A stretch of DNA of 64,000 nucleotides from Desulfobulbaceae bacterium (lineage in GTDB: Bacteria > Desulfobacterota > Desulfobulbia > Desulfobulbales > Desulfocapsaceae), in NCBI GenBank assembly GCA_003249645.1, contig QKIH01000107.1, forward strand, positions 1 through 64,000, read 5' to 3'. Made by a program: the position numbers and the translations under genes. The notes beneath the pieces are model-generated. The model saw only the letters and a program-made list of their open reading frames with translations. It made no database searches and was not told where the DNA came from. Shown here in pieces: positions 48,799-58,317 of this stretch. Position 1 is the first letter of the stretch. Every line of letters starts with the position of its first letter.

Positions 48799-49566
48799 TT
48801 AAATAGAATCTGAAAAGAAATGAACCCTGTTTCTGCCGCTGTCTTTGGCAGTATATAAGGCGTTATCGGCATCCTTGATTAATTCGTCCAGATTGACCAG
48901 TCCTTCGTTCTTGCTGCTTACTCCGATGCTGACAGTAATGCTGATTTTTTTCTCTTCAAATACCATAGTTGAATTTCTGATCAGCACGGAAATTCGTTCG
49001 GCTATTTGCAATGCTTCTGTGCTGTCAGTATTGGGCAGCAGAATTAAAAATTCTTCACCGCCGTATCTGGCCAATATGTCGTATCTTCTGATTTCTGATT
49101 TGAGGATGTCAGCAGACCATTTCAGGGTCTGGTCGCCAATATCATGGCCGTACCGGTCATTGATCTGTTTGAAATAATCGATGTCAATAAAGAGAAGCGA
49201 GATCGGTTCAAGAGATCTGTTTCTCCTGTCTATAACTGTCTGTGCCTGATCGTGAAAATGGCGCCGGTTTGAAATTTCAGTGAGTTCGTCAAAACGGGCC
49301 ATTTTGTCGAGATTACGTCTTAGATCATCTATCTCGCGAATAAGTTTAATGTAGGGGTAGGTAACTAACGGGGCAACAATGGCCGGAGTTACAATATGAG
49401 CCAGCAGAAGAATATTTCTGCAATCAGGTTTGTTGATGAGAACAATGATGAACGTCCCTATGAACAGAGATAGGATAATAGAGATCAGGGTGCATAAAAC
49501 AACGCTCACACCGGTGGAGTATCTGCTAGAAAGCTTTTTTACCAAATCATACATTTGACGGCTCAA
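48799..49566 (-). CDS. Membrane diguanylate cyclase (GGDEF)
   Basis: 255 residues. Two membrane helices (about 20-44 and 52-74) and a short linker lead to a GGDEF domain (about 85-250) with DELTEISNRRHF, DIDYFKQINDRYGHDIGD and active-site GGEEF at 169-173. The I-site RRYD (160-163) is exactly five residues ahead, so cyclic di-GMP feedback is likely. It precedes the SLH/beta-helix surface protein gene on the same strand, a pairing that fits control of surface adhesion. Confidence 0.88.
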   Translation of the reverse strand: MSRQMYDLVKKLSSRYSTGVSVVLCTLISIILSLFIGTFIIVLINKPDCRNILLLAHIVTPAIVAPLVTYPYIKLIREIDDLRRNLDKMARFDELTEISNRRHFHDQAQTVIDRRNRSLEPISLLFIDIDYFKQINDRYGHDIGDQTLKWSADILKSEIRRYDILARYGGEEFLILLPNTDSTEALQIAERISVLIRNSTMVFEEKKISITVSIGVSSKNEGLVNLDELIKDADNALYTAKDSGRNRVHFFSDSI

Positions 49567-49642
49567 CTGAATTTCCGATCGGTCATGCCTGCTCTTTCCT
49601 TGAATTATTATATGAAACTGGCGGGTAAAGATAAAGCTGAAG

Positions 49643-49676
49643 CGAAAAAAAAGTCTGATTTACTCATGAAATCAGA
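49643..49676 (-). terminator. Minus-strand terminator upstream of the GGDEF gene
   Basis: TCTGATTT (49654-49661) pairs with AAATCAGA (49669-49676) around 7 bases. On the minus strand the stem is followed by CTTTTTTTTCG. No minus-strand gene lies upstream of it, so it either insulates against antisense transcription from the thiE side or acts as an attenuator in a long GGDEF leader. Confidence 0.6.
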
Positions 49677-49683
49677 TTTGATG

Positions 49684-49711
49684 TTGACGCAGTACATTAA
49701 CCGGGTAAAGT
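49684..49711 (+). promoter_or_regulatory. Likely promoter of the TPP-riboswitch transcript
   Basis: -35 TTGACG (49684-49689), a 16-base spacer and -10 TAAAGT (49706-49711), about 40 bases before the riboswitch. Confidence 0.45.
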
Positions 49712-49751
49712 AATCCTGAAGTGCATTACAGATGGTGCGCAAAAATTTGTG

Positions 49752-49833
49752 ACAGTGTTAGGGGTGCCTCTTGCACAGAGGCTGAGAAATACCCTTGAAC
49801 TTGAACTGGTTCATACCAGCGGAAGGAAACACG
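49752..49833 (+). ncRNA. TPP riboswitch (THI element)
   Basis: The conserved pyrimidine-sensor helix is present: GGGGTGCC at 49761, an AGAGG arm, then GGCTGAGAAATACCC with the invariant CTGAGA. The pyrophosphate-sensor part follows (TGAACTGGTTCATACCAGCGGAAGG). It senses thiamine pyrophosphate. A terminator hairpin starts 27 bases downstream, so regulation is most likely by transcription termination. It controls thiE and the NRAMP-like transporter gene. Confidence 0.92.
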
Positions 49834-49859
49834 GACACGATTGTATATTTTATTTATAC

Positions 49860-49899
49860 AAGGCCTGTTCAGCTTTTTCTGCTGGGCAGGCCTTTTTTT
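49860..49899 (+). terminator. Riboswitch-controlled terminator
   Basis: AAGGCCTG (49860-49867) pairs with CAGGCCTT (49887-49894), with an inner CAGC/GCTG stem, followed by T7. It ends 13 bases before the thiE start and is the expression platform of the TPP riboswitch. Confidence 0.88.
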
Positions 49900-49912
49900 A
49901 TGGGGTGGGATT

Positions 49913-50539
49913 ATGGGGAAAACTTCTTTTTTTACTGTGGGAGCAAGGGCGCTTTACTGTTTTGCTGATTCGGTGCATTTGTGCAGACAACTGCTTGCCG
50001 GAGGTGCTCAAATTATTCAGTTACGTGCAAAAGGGCTTGCTGATCGTGAGTTTTATGAACTTGCCAGGCAGGTTCAGCAGGTGATCAGAGAACATCCATC
50101 CGATGCGAAATTAATCATTAATGATCATGTCGAGACAGCCTTTGCTCTAAAGACTGACGGCTTGCATGTCGGTCAGGATGATGGTGATTTTCGAGCGGTA
50201 ATCAGGCAGGCGCCGGCTGAAATGCTTATCGGAGTGTCGGTTAAAACGGTGGAGCAGGCAAAGGATGCAGAAGATGCAGGAGCTGCATATGTCGGTGCCG
50301 GTGCGGTGTTCCCAACCGCTACCAAGCCTGACAGCAGGGTAATCGGGCTAGACGGGCTGAGCCGGATTGTTCAGGCTATCAGTATCCCGGTTGTTGCCAT
50401 AGGCGGAATTGATGGCGAGAACATCGCCCTGACAATAAAAGCTGGGGCAAGCTATTGTGCCGTTATTTCAGCAATTAACGACGCTGAGAATAAAAAAGAA
50501 GCTATTGAAGCTCTACAACTAAAAATCGGGGTGAGATGA
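49913..50539 (+). CDS. thiE: Thiamine-phosphate synthase
   Basis: About 208 residues, normal for ThiE. It joins HMP-pyrophosphate and thiazole phosphate to thiamine monophosphate. TIM-barrel motifs: LLAGGAQIIQLRAKGL, LIINDHVETAFALKTDGLHVGQDD, and GAGAVFPTATKPDSRVIGLDGL (the phosphate-binding TxTK region). The frame is open back to 49841, but that part lies inside the terminator; ATG 49913 follows it. Controlled by the TPP riboswitch. Its stop overlaps the next start by 4 bases (ATGA). Confidence 0.9.
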   Translation: MGKTSFFTVGARALYCFADSVHLCRQLLAGGAQIIQLRAKGLADREFYELARQVQQVIREHPSDAKLIINDHVETAFALKTDGLHVGQDDGDFRAVIRQAPAEMLIGVSVKTVEQAKDAEDAGAAYVGAGAVFPTATKPDSRVIGLDGLSRIVQAISIPVVAIGGIDGENIALTIKAGASYCAVISAINDAENKKEAIEALQLKIGVR

Positions 50540-51747
50540 AAAATAGAACAATGAATTTCTTTAAACAGATGGGTCCGGCGTGGATTATCAGTGCCGTTGC
50601 CTGCGGCCCGGCAACGCTGGCCTCGGTATCAAAGGCCGGGGCTGCCTATTCGTATAGCCTGTTCTGGGTTGTGCTGCTCAGTGCAGTTTTGGGCACGACA
50701 GCACAATATCTTGCAGCGAAAACCGGAGTCCTCAGCGGTAAGGGAATTATTAAGACAACCGAAGAGTATTTGGGTAAAACCTGGGCATGGATACTCACTA
50801 TTGATGCCCTCGCTGCAACCTGGCTTGCGGCCATGGTTTTAATGAATGCTCTTTCAGGCGTTTTTTCTGTTCTCATTGGCATACAGACACCCTTCTGGGG
50901 TGTTTTTTTCGGAGCGGCAATCTGCTTGTTGCTGGTTGGCGGTGGTTATCGGAGTTTTGAATTTTTCTGCAAACTGCTCGTCGCCTTTGTTGTTATCTGT
51001 TTTATCGTTGTGCTGTGCATGGCAGATATCGACTCGACAAAACTGGTGCAGGGACTAATTCCCAGCGTGTCAGGGGGCGTTGATGCCGCTCTGCTTGCTG
51101 CTGCAATTATGGGCGGAGCTGTTCATGTCACGATCATCGGCATGCATACCTATACAGTCAATGAGAGGGTATGGAAAATTCATGACCTGCCACTAGCTAG
51201 AATAGACACTCTGCTTTCAATGGGTCTTGCCTTCGGCTTATACAGTGCTGCTATTTTTCTTGTTTCGGCGGCGGTATTGAATCCAAATCAGATAGTCATC
51301 ACAAAAGCAACCGATGCAGCCCTGGCCTTGGCTCCGCTGCTTGGCGAGAGGGCTATGCTGGTCTTCCTGATTGGTCTTTTTGCCGCGGCGCTTTCCACCA
51401 TTTCTCCTACATTCCTGGCAGGAGCATATTTCGTCAGTGATAAAATGGGTTGGGGGCTTGCAGTGAAAGATAAACGTTTTGCTGCTGTTATCGTTGCCGG
51501 CTGTATGCTCAGTATGGCAGGACCGTTTCTCAAAGGCGGATTTTTCGTTCTTCTGCCGCTCATGCTTGCCCTCGGACTTGTCGGAACGCCTGTCATTCTG
51601 GTGATTCTGATGTATCTGCTGAATCGCAGGCGTTTAGGTCTCCATGCTCCCAACGGTTTGTTCATCAATGTGCTAGGCGTACTGACAATTGTGGTGACAA
51701 CTTTTCTGGCCCTAAGATTTCTCTACACACAAATCGGTGGAGCCTGA
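50536..51747 (+). CDS. NRAMP-fold transporter lacking the metal-binding motifs, thiamine-regulated
   Basis: 403 residues with about 11 membrane helices. The N-terminus MGPAWIISAVACGPATLASVS aligns with NRAMP helix 1 (GPGFLxxxxxxDPGN), but the metal-binding Asp-Pro-Gly is Cys-Gly-Pro. Helix 6, normally containing MPH, reads GGAVHVTIIGMHTY. Both coordination motifs are therefore gone and a metal substrate is unlikely. Coupled to thiE by a 4-base overlap and under the same TPP riboswitch, so I infer uptake of thiamine, its pyrimidine (HMP) or thiazole precursor. Most databases would probably label it divalent metal transporter by fold. Confidence 0.82.
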   Translation: MKNRTMNFFKQMGPAWIISAVACGPATLASVSKAGAAYSYSLFWVVLLSAVLGTTAQYLAAKTGVLSGKGIIKTTEEYLGKTWAWILTIDALAATWLAAMVLMNALSGVFSVLIGIQTPFWGVFFGAAICLLLVGGGYRSFEFFCKLLVAFVVICFIVVLCMADIDSTKLVQGLIPSVSGGVDAALLAAAIMGGAVHVTIIGMHTYTVNERVWKIHDLPLARIDTLLSMGLAFGLYSAAIFLVSAAVLNPNQIVITKATDAALALAPLLGERAMLVFLIGLFAAALSTISPTFLAGAYFVSDKMGWGLAVKDKRFAAVIVAGCMLSMAGPFLKGGFFVLLPLMLALGLVGTPVILVILMYLLNRRRLGLHAPNGLFINVLGVLTIVVTTFLALRFLYTQIGGA

Positions 51748-51815
51748 TTCTGATTCAGCCCCGTAATAGACTGGCACTGCTTTATACCCTTGTCTATTCC
51801 AGTTGATTCACAAAA

Positions 51816-51861
51816 AAAAGACGTATCTGACAAGTTCCTGCACCTGGGATACGTCTTTTCT
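51816..51861 (+). terminator. Terminator after the thiE operon
   Basis: AAAAGACGTATC (51816-51827) pairs with GATACGTCTTTT (51848-51859) around a 20-base loop; T-rich end. A-tracts on the other side make it partly bidirectional. Confidence 0.8.
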
Positions 51862-52001
51862 CCCTTTCTTGATTCATGCCGATAACCATCGCAACGTCAC
51901 GTGTTTACGGCCTCTTGTGAAATTGAAAAATGAAAGATCACCGTCTGAAATTGACACTCTGCATAACTTTGTGAGAAAATAGAACTGATCTTGTCAGGTG
52001 T

Positions 52002-55000
52002 GTGAAGAAATTCTTTAACCGAGAAACAAAAACCGGAAGAGTTCTCATGATGTACGATGACATGGTAAAAAAAACACCAGCAGGTACTTCGTACGGTTTT
52101 TTCAAATATTTTTCCCTGATCTTTGTTGGTCTGGCCGCGTCATCTCTTACTATAGCGGCGGGCTATTATTATCATGAAAAACAGGATGTTTATCGAAAAA
52201 TTGCCGATCAGGAAAGGCTTACAGTTGATGCCGGAAACACACTGATCAACGAGATTCTTCGTCCGGGTTTTTTCGATTTGAATATCATCGCCTCCCTGGC
52301 GGAACGCAGCTTCAACAGCCGGATTGATTCCTTGTCTGTAGCCGAGTCGTTGTCCGAGTTTGAAGATTTACTCTTCATTGTTTCAGGCAGCAAGCCGGAG
52401 TACGATCAGTGCGGGTTTATAGATGCCACTGGAATGGAGCAGATCAGGATAAAACATGATGATAAAAACGGGCCTGTCAAAATAGCCGGAGAGCAACTGC
52501 GGAAAAGATCTGGTAGTGATTATTTTACCGAAACGATAAAGCTCTCGAAAAATCAGTTGTACATATCTCCCATTGAACTCAATGCTGAAAGTGAAAAAGC
52601 AGAAACGCCGTCTAAGCCGGTGATTTATTTAGGACGGCCGGTTATCAACAATAAGGGAGAAAAAGTCGGAATAGTCCTGATAACTTATAAAGCAATGGTG
52701 CTGCTGGATAAGCTTGGTCAATGGTCCAATGATTTTGTGGGTTCGCTGACGCTTTTAAATCGTGAAGGGTTTTATATTTTTACCAAAAACAAAACACCGT
52801 CCCTGGGCGGCATACTCACTGAACGGCAGAATCAGAGTCTCAAAGACTTTCAGCCTGAGCTCTGGCAGCTTCTTACCAGTGGAAAAAGAGAAGGACAGCA
52901 ATTGCTGGGTGACACCCTGTACACCTATAAGTTAGTCAGTCTTTTAAGGAAGAAAAATGATCATGTCGTTTCTGAAAACGGCACCGGTATGAATAATTCG
53001 GCAGCTGAACAGCAAGAGGGGTACCGCTGGATTCTGGTTTCACAGCTCTCATCGGATGTTTTGAATTCATTATATGCAAAAGTAAGGAAGAAGTACCTGG
53101 TGGGACTGCCGTTTGGTCTGCTTGTGCTTGGTCTTTTCTCTCTATTGCTTGCAAGAGCGTACAGTAAGAGGTTGCAGTCAGAACTGGCATTAAAACAGCT
53201 GAATAATGGTCTGGAGGAAATCGTCAGAAACCGTACAGAAGAGCTTTCTGCCAGAAATATACAGCTCAGTGAGGAGATAGAAAACAGCAATCTGATTGAG
53301 AAGGCTCTGGTCGAGAGTGAAAAACGTTATCGGTCAATCATGGAGGCAATGGAGGACGGAATTTACATAACAAGCTCAGATTATGTGGTTGAGTATGCAA
53401 ATTCAGCACTGAAGAAAAAGATCGGTTTTGATCCAACCGGGTGGAAATGCTACAAGGGCCTGTATAACCGCGAGGAAAAGTGTCCATGGTGTATATTTTC
53501 TGATCTGCAGGAGGGGGTTACGGAATATTATGAAATTACTTCGGAGGAGAACAATGTCTATCATGTTTCAAATACGATTATTAATTATGAAGGTGATAAA
53601 AAGGGCAAGCTGACCATTTTCAGAGATATTACTGATTTTAGAAAAACTCAGCAGGATCTTGAACGGACCGAAGAACAATATTCAAAGTTGATCCAGACCA
53701 TGAAAGAAGGTCTGCTTTCAGTTGATACGGAATCCAGAATCACTTTTTGCAACAATGCAATCTGCTCAATGCTGGGATACTCACGGGAAGAGTTGGTCGG
53801 CAAGGAGATGGTGTCAATTCTTGATGAAACCAATGCACGAATATTTCAGAAAGAGTTCGGAAAACGGGTGCATGGCGTTGCTGAAACATACGAACTGACC
53901 TTGCTGGGACGTGATGGCCGACGAATCGTTACCCACGTCAGTCCTGAAATCCTTCGGGATGATGATGACAATTTCATTGGCGGACTGGGTGTTGTCACCG
54001 ATATCACGGCTATTAAGGCGGCTCAGGAAGAAAAACTGATGCTCGAGAGCAAATTGCAGCAGGCTCAGAAGATGGAGGCCCTGGGAACTCTTGCCGGTGG
54101 CATCGCACATGATTTCAACAATATTCTGGCTGCAATACTGGGCTATGGTGAGATGGCAAAAGAAAAAGTTGCTGCATCAAGTGATGCTGATTTACGTGAA
54201 TTGATCTCGGAAATTGTTACAGCTGGACATCGTGCTGAAAAACTGGTGCAGCAGATTCTTACATTTTCACGACAGAAGAAACAGAAAAAACAGCCTCTGG
54301 AGGTTGGCCCGCTGATAAAAGAAACCATTAAACTGCTGCGCTCTGCTACTTCAACAACCATAATGTTTAAAACTGATATCGATCAGAGCGTCGGCAGGGT
54401 CATTGCCGACCCGACCCAGATTCATCAGATTATCATGAATCTCTGTACCAACAGCTGTCAATCCATGACGCCGTCCGGCGGTATATTGAAGTTGATGTAT
54501 GAAAAGGTTTCTTTGAATGGAGAAAAGGCCGAACTGCTGCGGGTCGATGAGGGGGAGTATGGCTGTCTCACCGTGTCGGATACAGGAAGCGGAATAAAGA
54601 AAGAGATCATAGAACTTATTTTTGATCCGTTTTTCACCACCAAGGAAATCGGCAAGGGAACGGGGCTCGGTCTGGCGATGGTTCATTCGATAGTGCAGGA
54701 TCTTGAGGGAGCAGTTTCTGTTGATTCGAGAATTGGAGAGGGAACGACTTTTCAAATTTACCTGCCGGTAACGGGCGAGGTCGAAGATGAAATACCGGCA
54801 ATCAGTGAAAGTGTGTTTATGGGGAGTGGTGAGAAAATAGCGTGGATTGATGATGAGAAACCACTGGTGCTGCTTGGGTGTAAGATGCTAAAATCTCTCG
54901 GTTATAAACCTGATGGATACTCAGACAGCGAGGAGTTCATTGATGAGTTTCAACGTGATCCCGATCAGTTCGATATGATCATATCTGATTTTAATATGCC

Positions 55001-55199
55001 GAAGATGAATGGTATGGAGCTTTTTGACAGGGTAAGAGAAATCAACAAGGATGTTCCATTTGTAATGTGTTCGGGATACAGTGAACAGATCAATGAAACA
55101 AATGCCCGTGACATGGGATTAAACTCATACCTTGCCAAGCCGGTAAGAAAAAGTGACATAGCTCTTGCTGTGTATGCCTCATTGCACAGGTTCAGTTAA
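52002..55199 (+). CDS. Hybrid sensor histidine kinase
   Basis: 1065 residues. A membrane helix (about 37-56), a periplasmic sensor (about 57-362, Cache-like length), a second helix (367-387) and a coiled coil are followed by two PAS domains (about 440-548 and 555-670). PAS 1 holds three Cys in [17 protein letters not shown] (482-498). HisKA has GGIAHDFNN with phospho-His703, the HATPase carries DTGSGI and GKGTGLGL, and a C-terminal receiver has phospho-Asp996 in [13 protein letters not shown]. The GTG start at 52002 has only a weak site; Met16 is an alternative. Transcribed alone. Confidence 0.88.
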   Translation: MKKFFNRETKTGRVLMMYDDMVKKTPAGTSYGFFKYFSLIFVGLAASSLTIAAGYYYHEKQDVYRKIADQERLTVDAGNTLINEILRPGFFDLNIIASLAERSFNSRIDSLSVAESLSEFEDLLFIVSGSKPEYDQCGFIDATGMEQIRIKHDDKNGPVKIAGEQLRKRSGSDYFTETIKLSKNQLYISPIELNAESEKAETPSKPVIYLGRPVINNKGEKVGIVLITYKAMVLLDKLGQWSNDFVGSLTLLNREGFYIFTKNKTPSLGGILTERQNQSLKDFQPELWQLLTSGKREGQQLLGDTLYTYKLVSLLRKKNDHVVSENGTGMNNSAAEQQEGYRWILVSQLSSDVLNSLYAKVRKKYLVGLPFGLLVLGLFSLLLARAYSKRLQSELALKQLNNGLEEIVRNRTEELSARNIQLSEEIENSNLIEKALVESEKRYRSIMEAMEDGIYITSSDYVVEYANSALKKKIGFDPTGWKCYKGLYNREEKCPWCIFSDLQEGVTEYYEITSEENNVYHVSNTIINYEGDKKGKLTIFRDITDFRKTQQDLERTEEQYSKLIQTMKEGLLSVDTESRITFCNNAICSMLGYSREELVGKEMVSILDETNARIFQKEFGKRVHGVAETYELTLLGRDGRRIVTHVSPEILRDDDDNFIGGLGVVTDITAIKAAQEEKLMLESKLQQAQKMEALGTLAGGIAHDFNNILAAILGYGEMAKEKVAASSDADLRELISEIVTAGHRAEKLVQQILTFSRQKKQKKQPLEVGPLIKETIKLLRSATSTTIMFKTDIDQSVGRVIADPTQIHQIIMNLCTNSCQSMTPSGGILKLMYEKVSLNGEKAELLRVDEGEYGCLTVSDTGSGIKKEIIELIFDPFFTTKEIGKGTGLGLAMVHSIVQDLEGAVSVDSRIGEGTTFQIYLPVTGEVEDEIPAISESVFMGSGEKIAWIDDEKPLVLLGCKMLKSLGYKPDGYSDSEEFIDEFQRDPDQFDMIISDFNMPKMNGMELFDRVREINKDVPFVMCSGYSEQINETNARDMGLNSYLAKPVRKSDIALAVYASLHRFS

Positions 55200-55343
55200 T
55201 TCTCGTGCATCTACCTGTTTTCTTTGATTACGGATTGATCTTTATGCCCTGTCTGCTCAATGGACATGTAATCCTAGCTATAACAGCACGCCTGCTGCTG
55301 CGGCACAGCTTATTAAACCTGAATAAGAGTGAAGGAAATTACG

Positions 55344-55712
55344 ATGGTCGATCAGAGACAGTATGAGCAGCAGTTAAAAGAAATAGCAGAGAAAATTGAT
55401 CTGCTAGCCGATGATCATGACCCGGATTGTATAGAACAGACAGCCAGACGGCTGGAAAAACTGCAATATGCTCCGCCGGTGCCTGTCCAGATAGAGACCT
55501 TTCTGCGACTGAACAAAAGAGCCTTGCAGGCAGAAGCTGATAAAATCAGTCGCTTAAATGATAGTCTTGAAAACAAGTCAGAACAATTTATATTTGAGCA
55601 GAACATCCAGAGTATTAATATATTGCTTTATTATTACAAAAAACTTCAGCTTCTACGAGATGATGATCCTGAATCCTGGGATGAGATAGATGAGCTGTAT
55701 GTCCATGATTAA
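55344..55712 (+). CDS. Small helical hypothetical protein
   Basis: 122 residues from the ATG at 55344 (AAGGA eight bases ahead; an in-frame GTG lies at 55329). It is acidic and mostly helical, with likely coiled-coil stretches (QQLKEIAEKIDLLAD and LKRALQAEADKISRLNDSLE-like heptads) and an acidic tail. I recognise no family. It lies 15 bases before the dioxygenase-like gene and is probably cotranscribed with it. Confidence 0.6.
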   Translation: MVDQRQYEQQLKEIAEKIDLLADDHDPDCIEQTARRLEKLQYAPPVPVQIETFLRLNKRALQAEADKISRLNDSLENKSEQFIFEQNIQSINILLYYYKKLQLLRDDDPESWDEIDELYVHD

Positions 55713-55727
55713 AAAAGGGTGGAATAT

Positions 55728-56543
55728 ATGAACAGTGACAATGCAGATCGAAAGGGACAGGTAGTTTATTTTTCACATGGCGGCGGGCCTCTTCCCATTC
55801 TTGGAGACAAGAGTCATGCAGCTATGGTTGCTTTTATGCAGCAGCTTCCAGGCCTGTTAACAAAACCTGAGGCAATAGTTGTTGTCAGTGCTCACTGGGA
55901 AGAAAAGGTTCCTACCCTGCTTGGCAGCATAAGCCCCTCAATGTTTTATGATTATTACGGTTTTCCTGAAGAATCCTATTCTATTCAATATCCGGCGCCA
56001 GGGGAGCCTGCGCTGGCTGATACTATTGCAGATCTTTTTCGAAAACAGGATCTGGAGGTGTCGATAGACAGCCAGCGCGGTTTTGATCATGGACTTTATA
56101 TCCCCCTTATGATGATGTATCCGGAAGCTGATATCCCATCTATTCAACTCTCTCTCACCAGAGGGCTTAATCCGGTTCACCATCTGAAAGTCGGTAATGC
56201 TTTGAGGGAGCTGCTTAATGAAAATGTTCTAATCGTTGGCTCCGGCTTCTCTTTTCATAACATGCATGCATTTGTCTGGAATGGAGAGAAACCCGCTGAC
56301 CCAGCCAATGACCAGTTTCAGGACTGGTTGATTGATGTCTGCACCAATAAAAACTATCAGCAGCAGGAGCGTGAGAAACTGCTTGCCGATTGGAGGGGTG
56401 CCCCTTCATCCGGATACTGTCATCCGAGAGAAGAACATCTGATGCCTGTTCATGTCTGTCAGGGAGCGGCAGGCAATGCAGGGGATAAAGTCTTCGACGA
56501 CTATATTCTTGGCAAACGAAGCGTAGCTTTTCTCTGGAAATAG
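55728..56543 (+). CDS. LigB/DODA-type class III extradiol dioxygenase family protein
   Basis: About 271 residues, standard for the 4,5-DOPA dioxygenase group. The metal-binding His are visible in YFSHGGGP (about 14-21), VVSAHWE (about 55), RGFDHGLYIPL (about 118) and HPREEHLMPVHV (near 230). Classical members cleave catechols with O2; some relatives in anaerobes have non-oxygenase roles, and YgiD-like proteins bind zinc. In this setting activity is uncertain. Start ATG 55728 follows GGGTGG. Confidence 0.85.
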   Translation: MNSDNADRKGQVVYFSHGGGPLPILGDKSHAAMVAFMQQLPGLLTKPEAIVVVSAHWEEKVPTLLGSISPSMFYDYYGFPEESYSIQYPAPGEPALADTIADLFRKQDLEVSIDSQRGFDHGLYIPLMMMYPEADIPSIQLSLTRGLNPVHHLKVGNALRELLNENVLIVGSGFSFHNMHAFVWNGEKPADPANDQFQDWLIDVCTNKNYQQQEREKLLADWRGAPSSGYCHPREEHLMPVHVCQGAAGNAGDKVFDDYILGKRSVAFLWK

Positions 56544-56703
56544 CTTTCGGATTAATCGAACTGCTGGGTTGGTGAATACAGACGTTAAATGATGTTAAGG
56601 GCTGACAAAAGACAGAAAACGCTGTTCGGACGTCGGGCAGATTGCTTGTGCTGAATGCTGGTGTTGTTCTTGTGTTGCTCCGGTTTCTTGGCAGGGATGG
56701 TTG

Positions 56704-57786
56704 TTATTCTGTCTCGTCAATCTTCTGCAGTCCTTCCATCAATACTGCCATAAAATCGCCTATCGGCTCCATTTGGGTAAACTCTGACGGCATCCCCTTG
56801 GAATAGCTGAAGCTGCCTTCTTTTTCATTCAACAAATGGTAGACCGCGTCTTTATTGCTCAGTTTCTGGTAGCGGGCGTATATGATTTGGCCTTCGTTAA
56901 AAAGGACAGCCGCTTTTCCGTCAGTTAAGGTAAACTTGATGATGCCGGTTTTTTGTGAAGAGTTGATCATCTGGAGGAGATCTACGGTTGAGACATCGGA
57001 GAGCTGGCCTGACATGCCGGATGAAATGTTGCCGGAGCGCAGGGCAGCCATTTGGGCACGCTTTATCAGAAGCTTGAATAGGAAGAGCTGCAGAATCGGG
57101 TACTTCACTATGACATTACGGAAGTTTTTGATACTGAGCATCGCAAGCCTGGATGGCTCAACGGTGTGAACTGTACGGGAGATCGGCTCGCCGGAGAGTA
57201 GACTCATTTCGCCGAAGATATCTCCCGGACTTAATTTTGCAATAGTTGAACCATCATCGTTTAATACTGCAAGGCATCCTTCAAGAACGATGTGCAGATT
57301 TGAGCCTGGATCACCTTTTTTTACCACCACTTTGTCTACGGGAATCTTCTTCAGATCAAGCATGAGTGTAAGATCTGTCAGAGCATCGTCTTCAAGCGGA
57401 GAAAATATTTTTAAGGCGCGTAATATGCCGAAAAATCTATCAAGATGCTGTTTTCGTCTTTTTTCCTCTGCTTCATTCAGCAGTTTCATCTGGACGGTAG
57501 CGTAGTCTTTTTCTTTTTTATATTCAAAATGAACAAGCCCCTCGCAGCCGCCGCAGTCAAATCGTGTCTTTGACTGGCTCATCTTGGTGTAACCGCCAAA
57601 ACTGTTGGTGGCGACAACAATCTCTTTGATTTTCTCGGCCAGGAAGAGACAGCATGGCTTGTAAGATGATATTGAAATAGCGGAGTTGGCGACTTTTATC
57701 TCTTCGCCAAGGTTGTAGATGGGACACGATTTTTCCTGTGTTATAAGGAAAATGGCGTCTTTAAGTTTTTCATTCTTTTTCAGCAT
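56704..57786 (-). CDS. Cyclic nucleotide-binding-like protein with DUF4388 domain
   Basis: 360 residues in three parts. Residues 1-90 hold two Cys pairs (KPCC and FDCGGCEG), as in TIGR04076-type small proteins of anaerobes, and may bind metal. A cyclic nucleotide-binding domain (about 121-240) has GDIFGEMSLLSGEPISRTV, the phosphate-binding cassette. The C-terminal DUF4388/PATAN domain (about 258-345) has GQLSDVSTVDLLQMINSSQKTG. Such proteins signal in deltaproteobacterial regulatory networks; partner and ligand are unknown. Divergent from the alkyltransferase-like gene. Confidence 0.8.
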   Translation of the reverse strand: MLKKNEKLKDAIFLITQEKSCPIYNLGEEIKVANSAISISSYKPCCLFLAEKIKEIVVATNSFGGYTKMSQSKTRFDCGGCEGLVHFEYKKEKDYATVQMKLLNEAEEKRRKQHLDRFFGILRALKIFSPLEDDALTDLTLMLDLKKIPVDKVVVKKGDPGSNLHIVLEGCLAVLNDDGSTIAKLSPGDIFGEMSLLSGEPISRTVHTVEPSRLAMLSIKNFRNVIVKYPILQLFLFKLLIKRAQMAALRSGNISSGMSGQLSDVSTVDLLQMINSSQKTGIIKFTLTDGKAAVLFNEGQIIYARYQKLSNKDAVYHLLNEKEGSFSYSKGMPSEFTQMEPIGDFMAVLMEGLQKIDETE

Positions 57787-57966
57787 AAGATTTTATTCGG
57801 CCTTGCATAAGCATACTCTTTACAGCAAAAGAAAGAACTCTATCTTTATTTTTGTATCACATATGGTTAAGAAAATACAAAAAATTCAGATGCTGAATAG
57901 CGAGCAATGATTCTTTCTTATCTGGATTTTTAATAGTTCAAGGGCGATTTAACTGGAAGAAAATGA

Positions 57967-58302
57967 ATGAGAGAAAAAGAAAGAAGACAGAGACAGACCT
58001 TTACCGAAAATGTAATCGCTGTCGTGCGCTCAATTCCCTCAGGAAAGGTTTCAACCTACGGCATGGTGGCTCAATATGCCGGCAACAGGATGGCCGCCAG
58101 ACAGGTGGCCAGAGTCCTGCACTCATGTTCGGAAAAAGAAGCACTCCCGTGGCACCGGGTAGTGAATAGGGACGGCCGGATTGTCATCTCGTATGACCAG
58201 GCAATTATTCAACGGCTGTTGCTCGAAGATGAGGGTATAGAAATCGGCCCGGGTGACAGGATCTGTCTGGAGAAATATCTCTGGCGGGCTGAGTCGGAAT
58301 AG
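57967..58302 (+). CDS. Alkyltransferase-like DNA repair protein (ATL)
   Basis: 111 residues, MGMT DNA-binding domain only. VRSIPSGKVSTYGMVAQYAG and ARQVARVLHSC are the helix-turn-helix and arginine-finger segments. The active-site motif, PCHRV in true methyltransferases, reads PWHRVV: the acceptor Cys is Trp, so it cannot accept alkyl groups. ATL proteins flag O6-alkylguanine for nucleotide excision repair. GGAAG precedes overlapping ATGs at 57963 (other frame) and 57967. Confidence 0.9.
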   Translation: MREKERRQRQTFTENVIAVVRSIPSGKVSTYGMVAQYAGNRMAARQVARVLHSCSEKEALPWHRVVNRDGRIVISYDQAIIQRLLLEDEGIEIGPGDRICLEKYLWRAESE

Positions 58303-58317
58303 AGCAGAGGATTAGAA

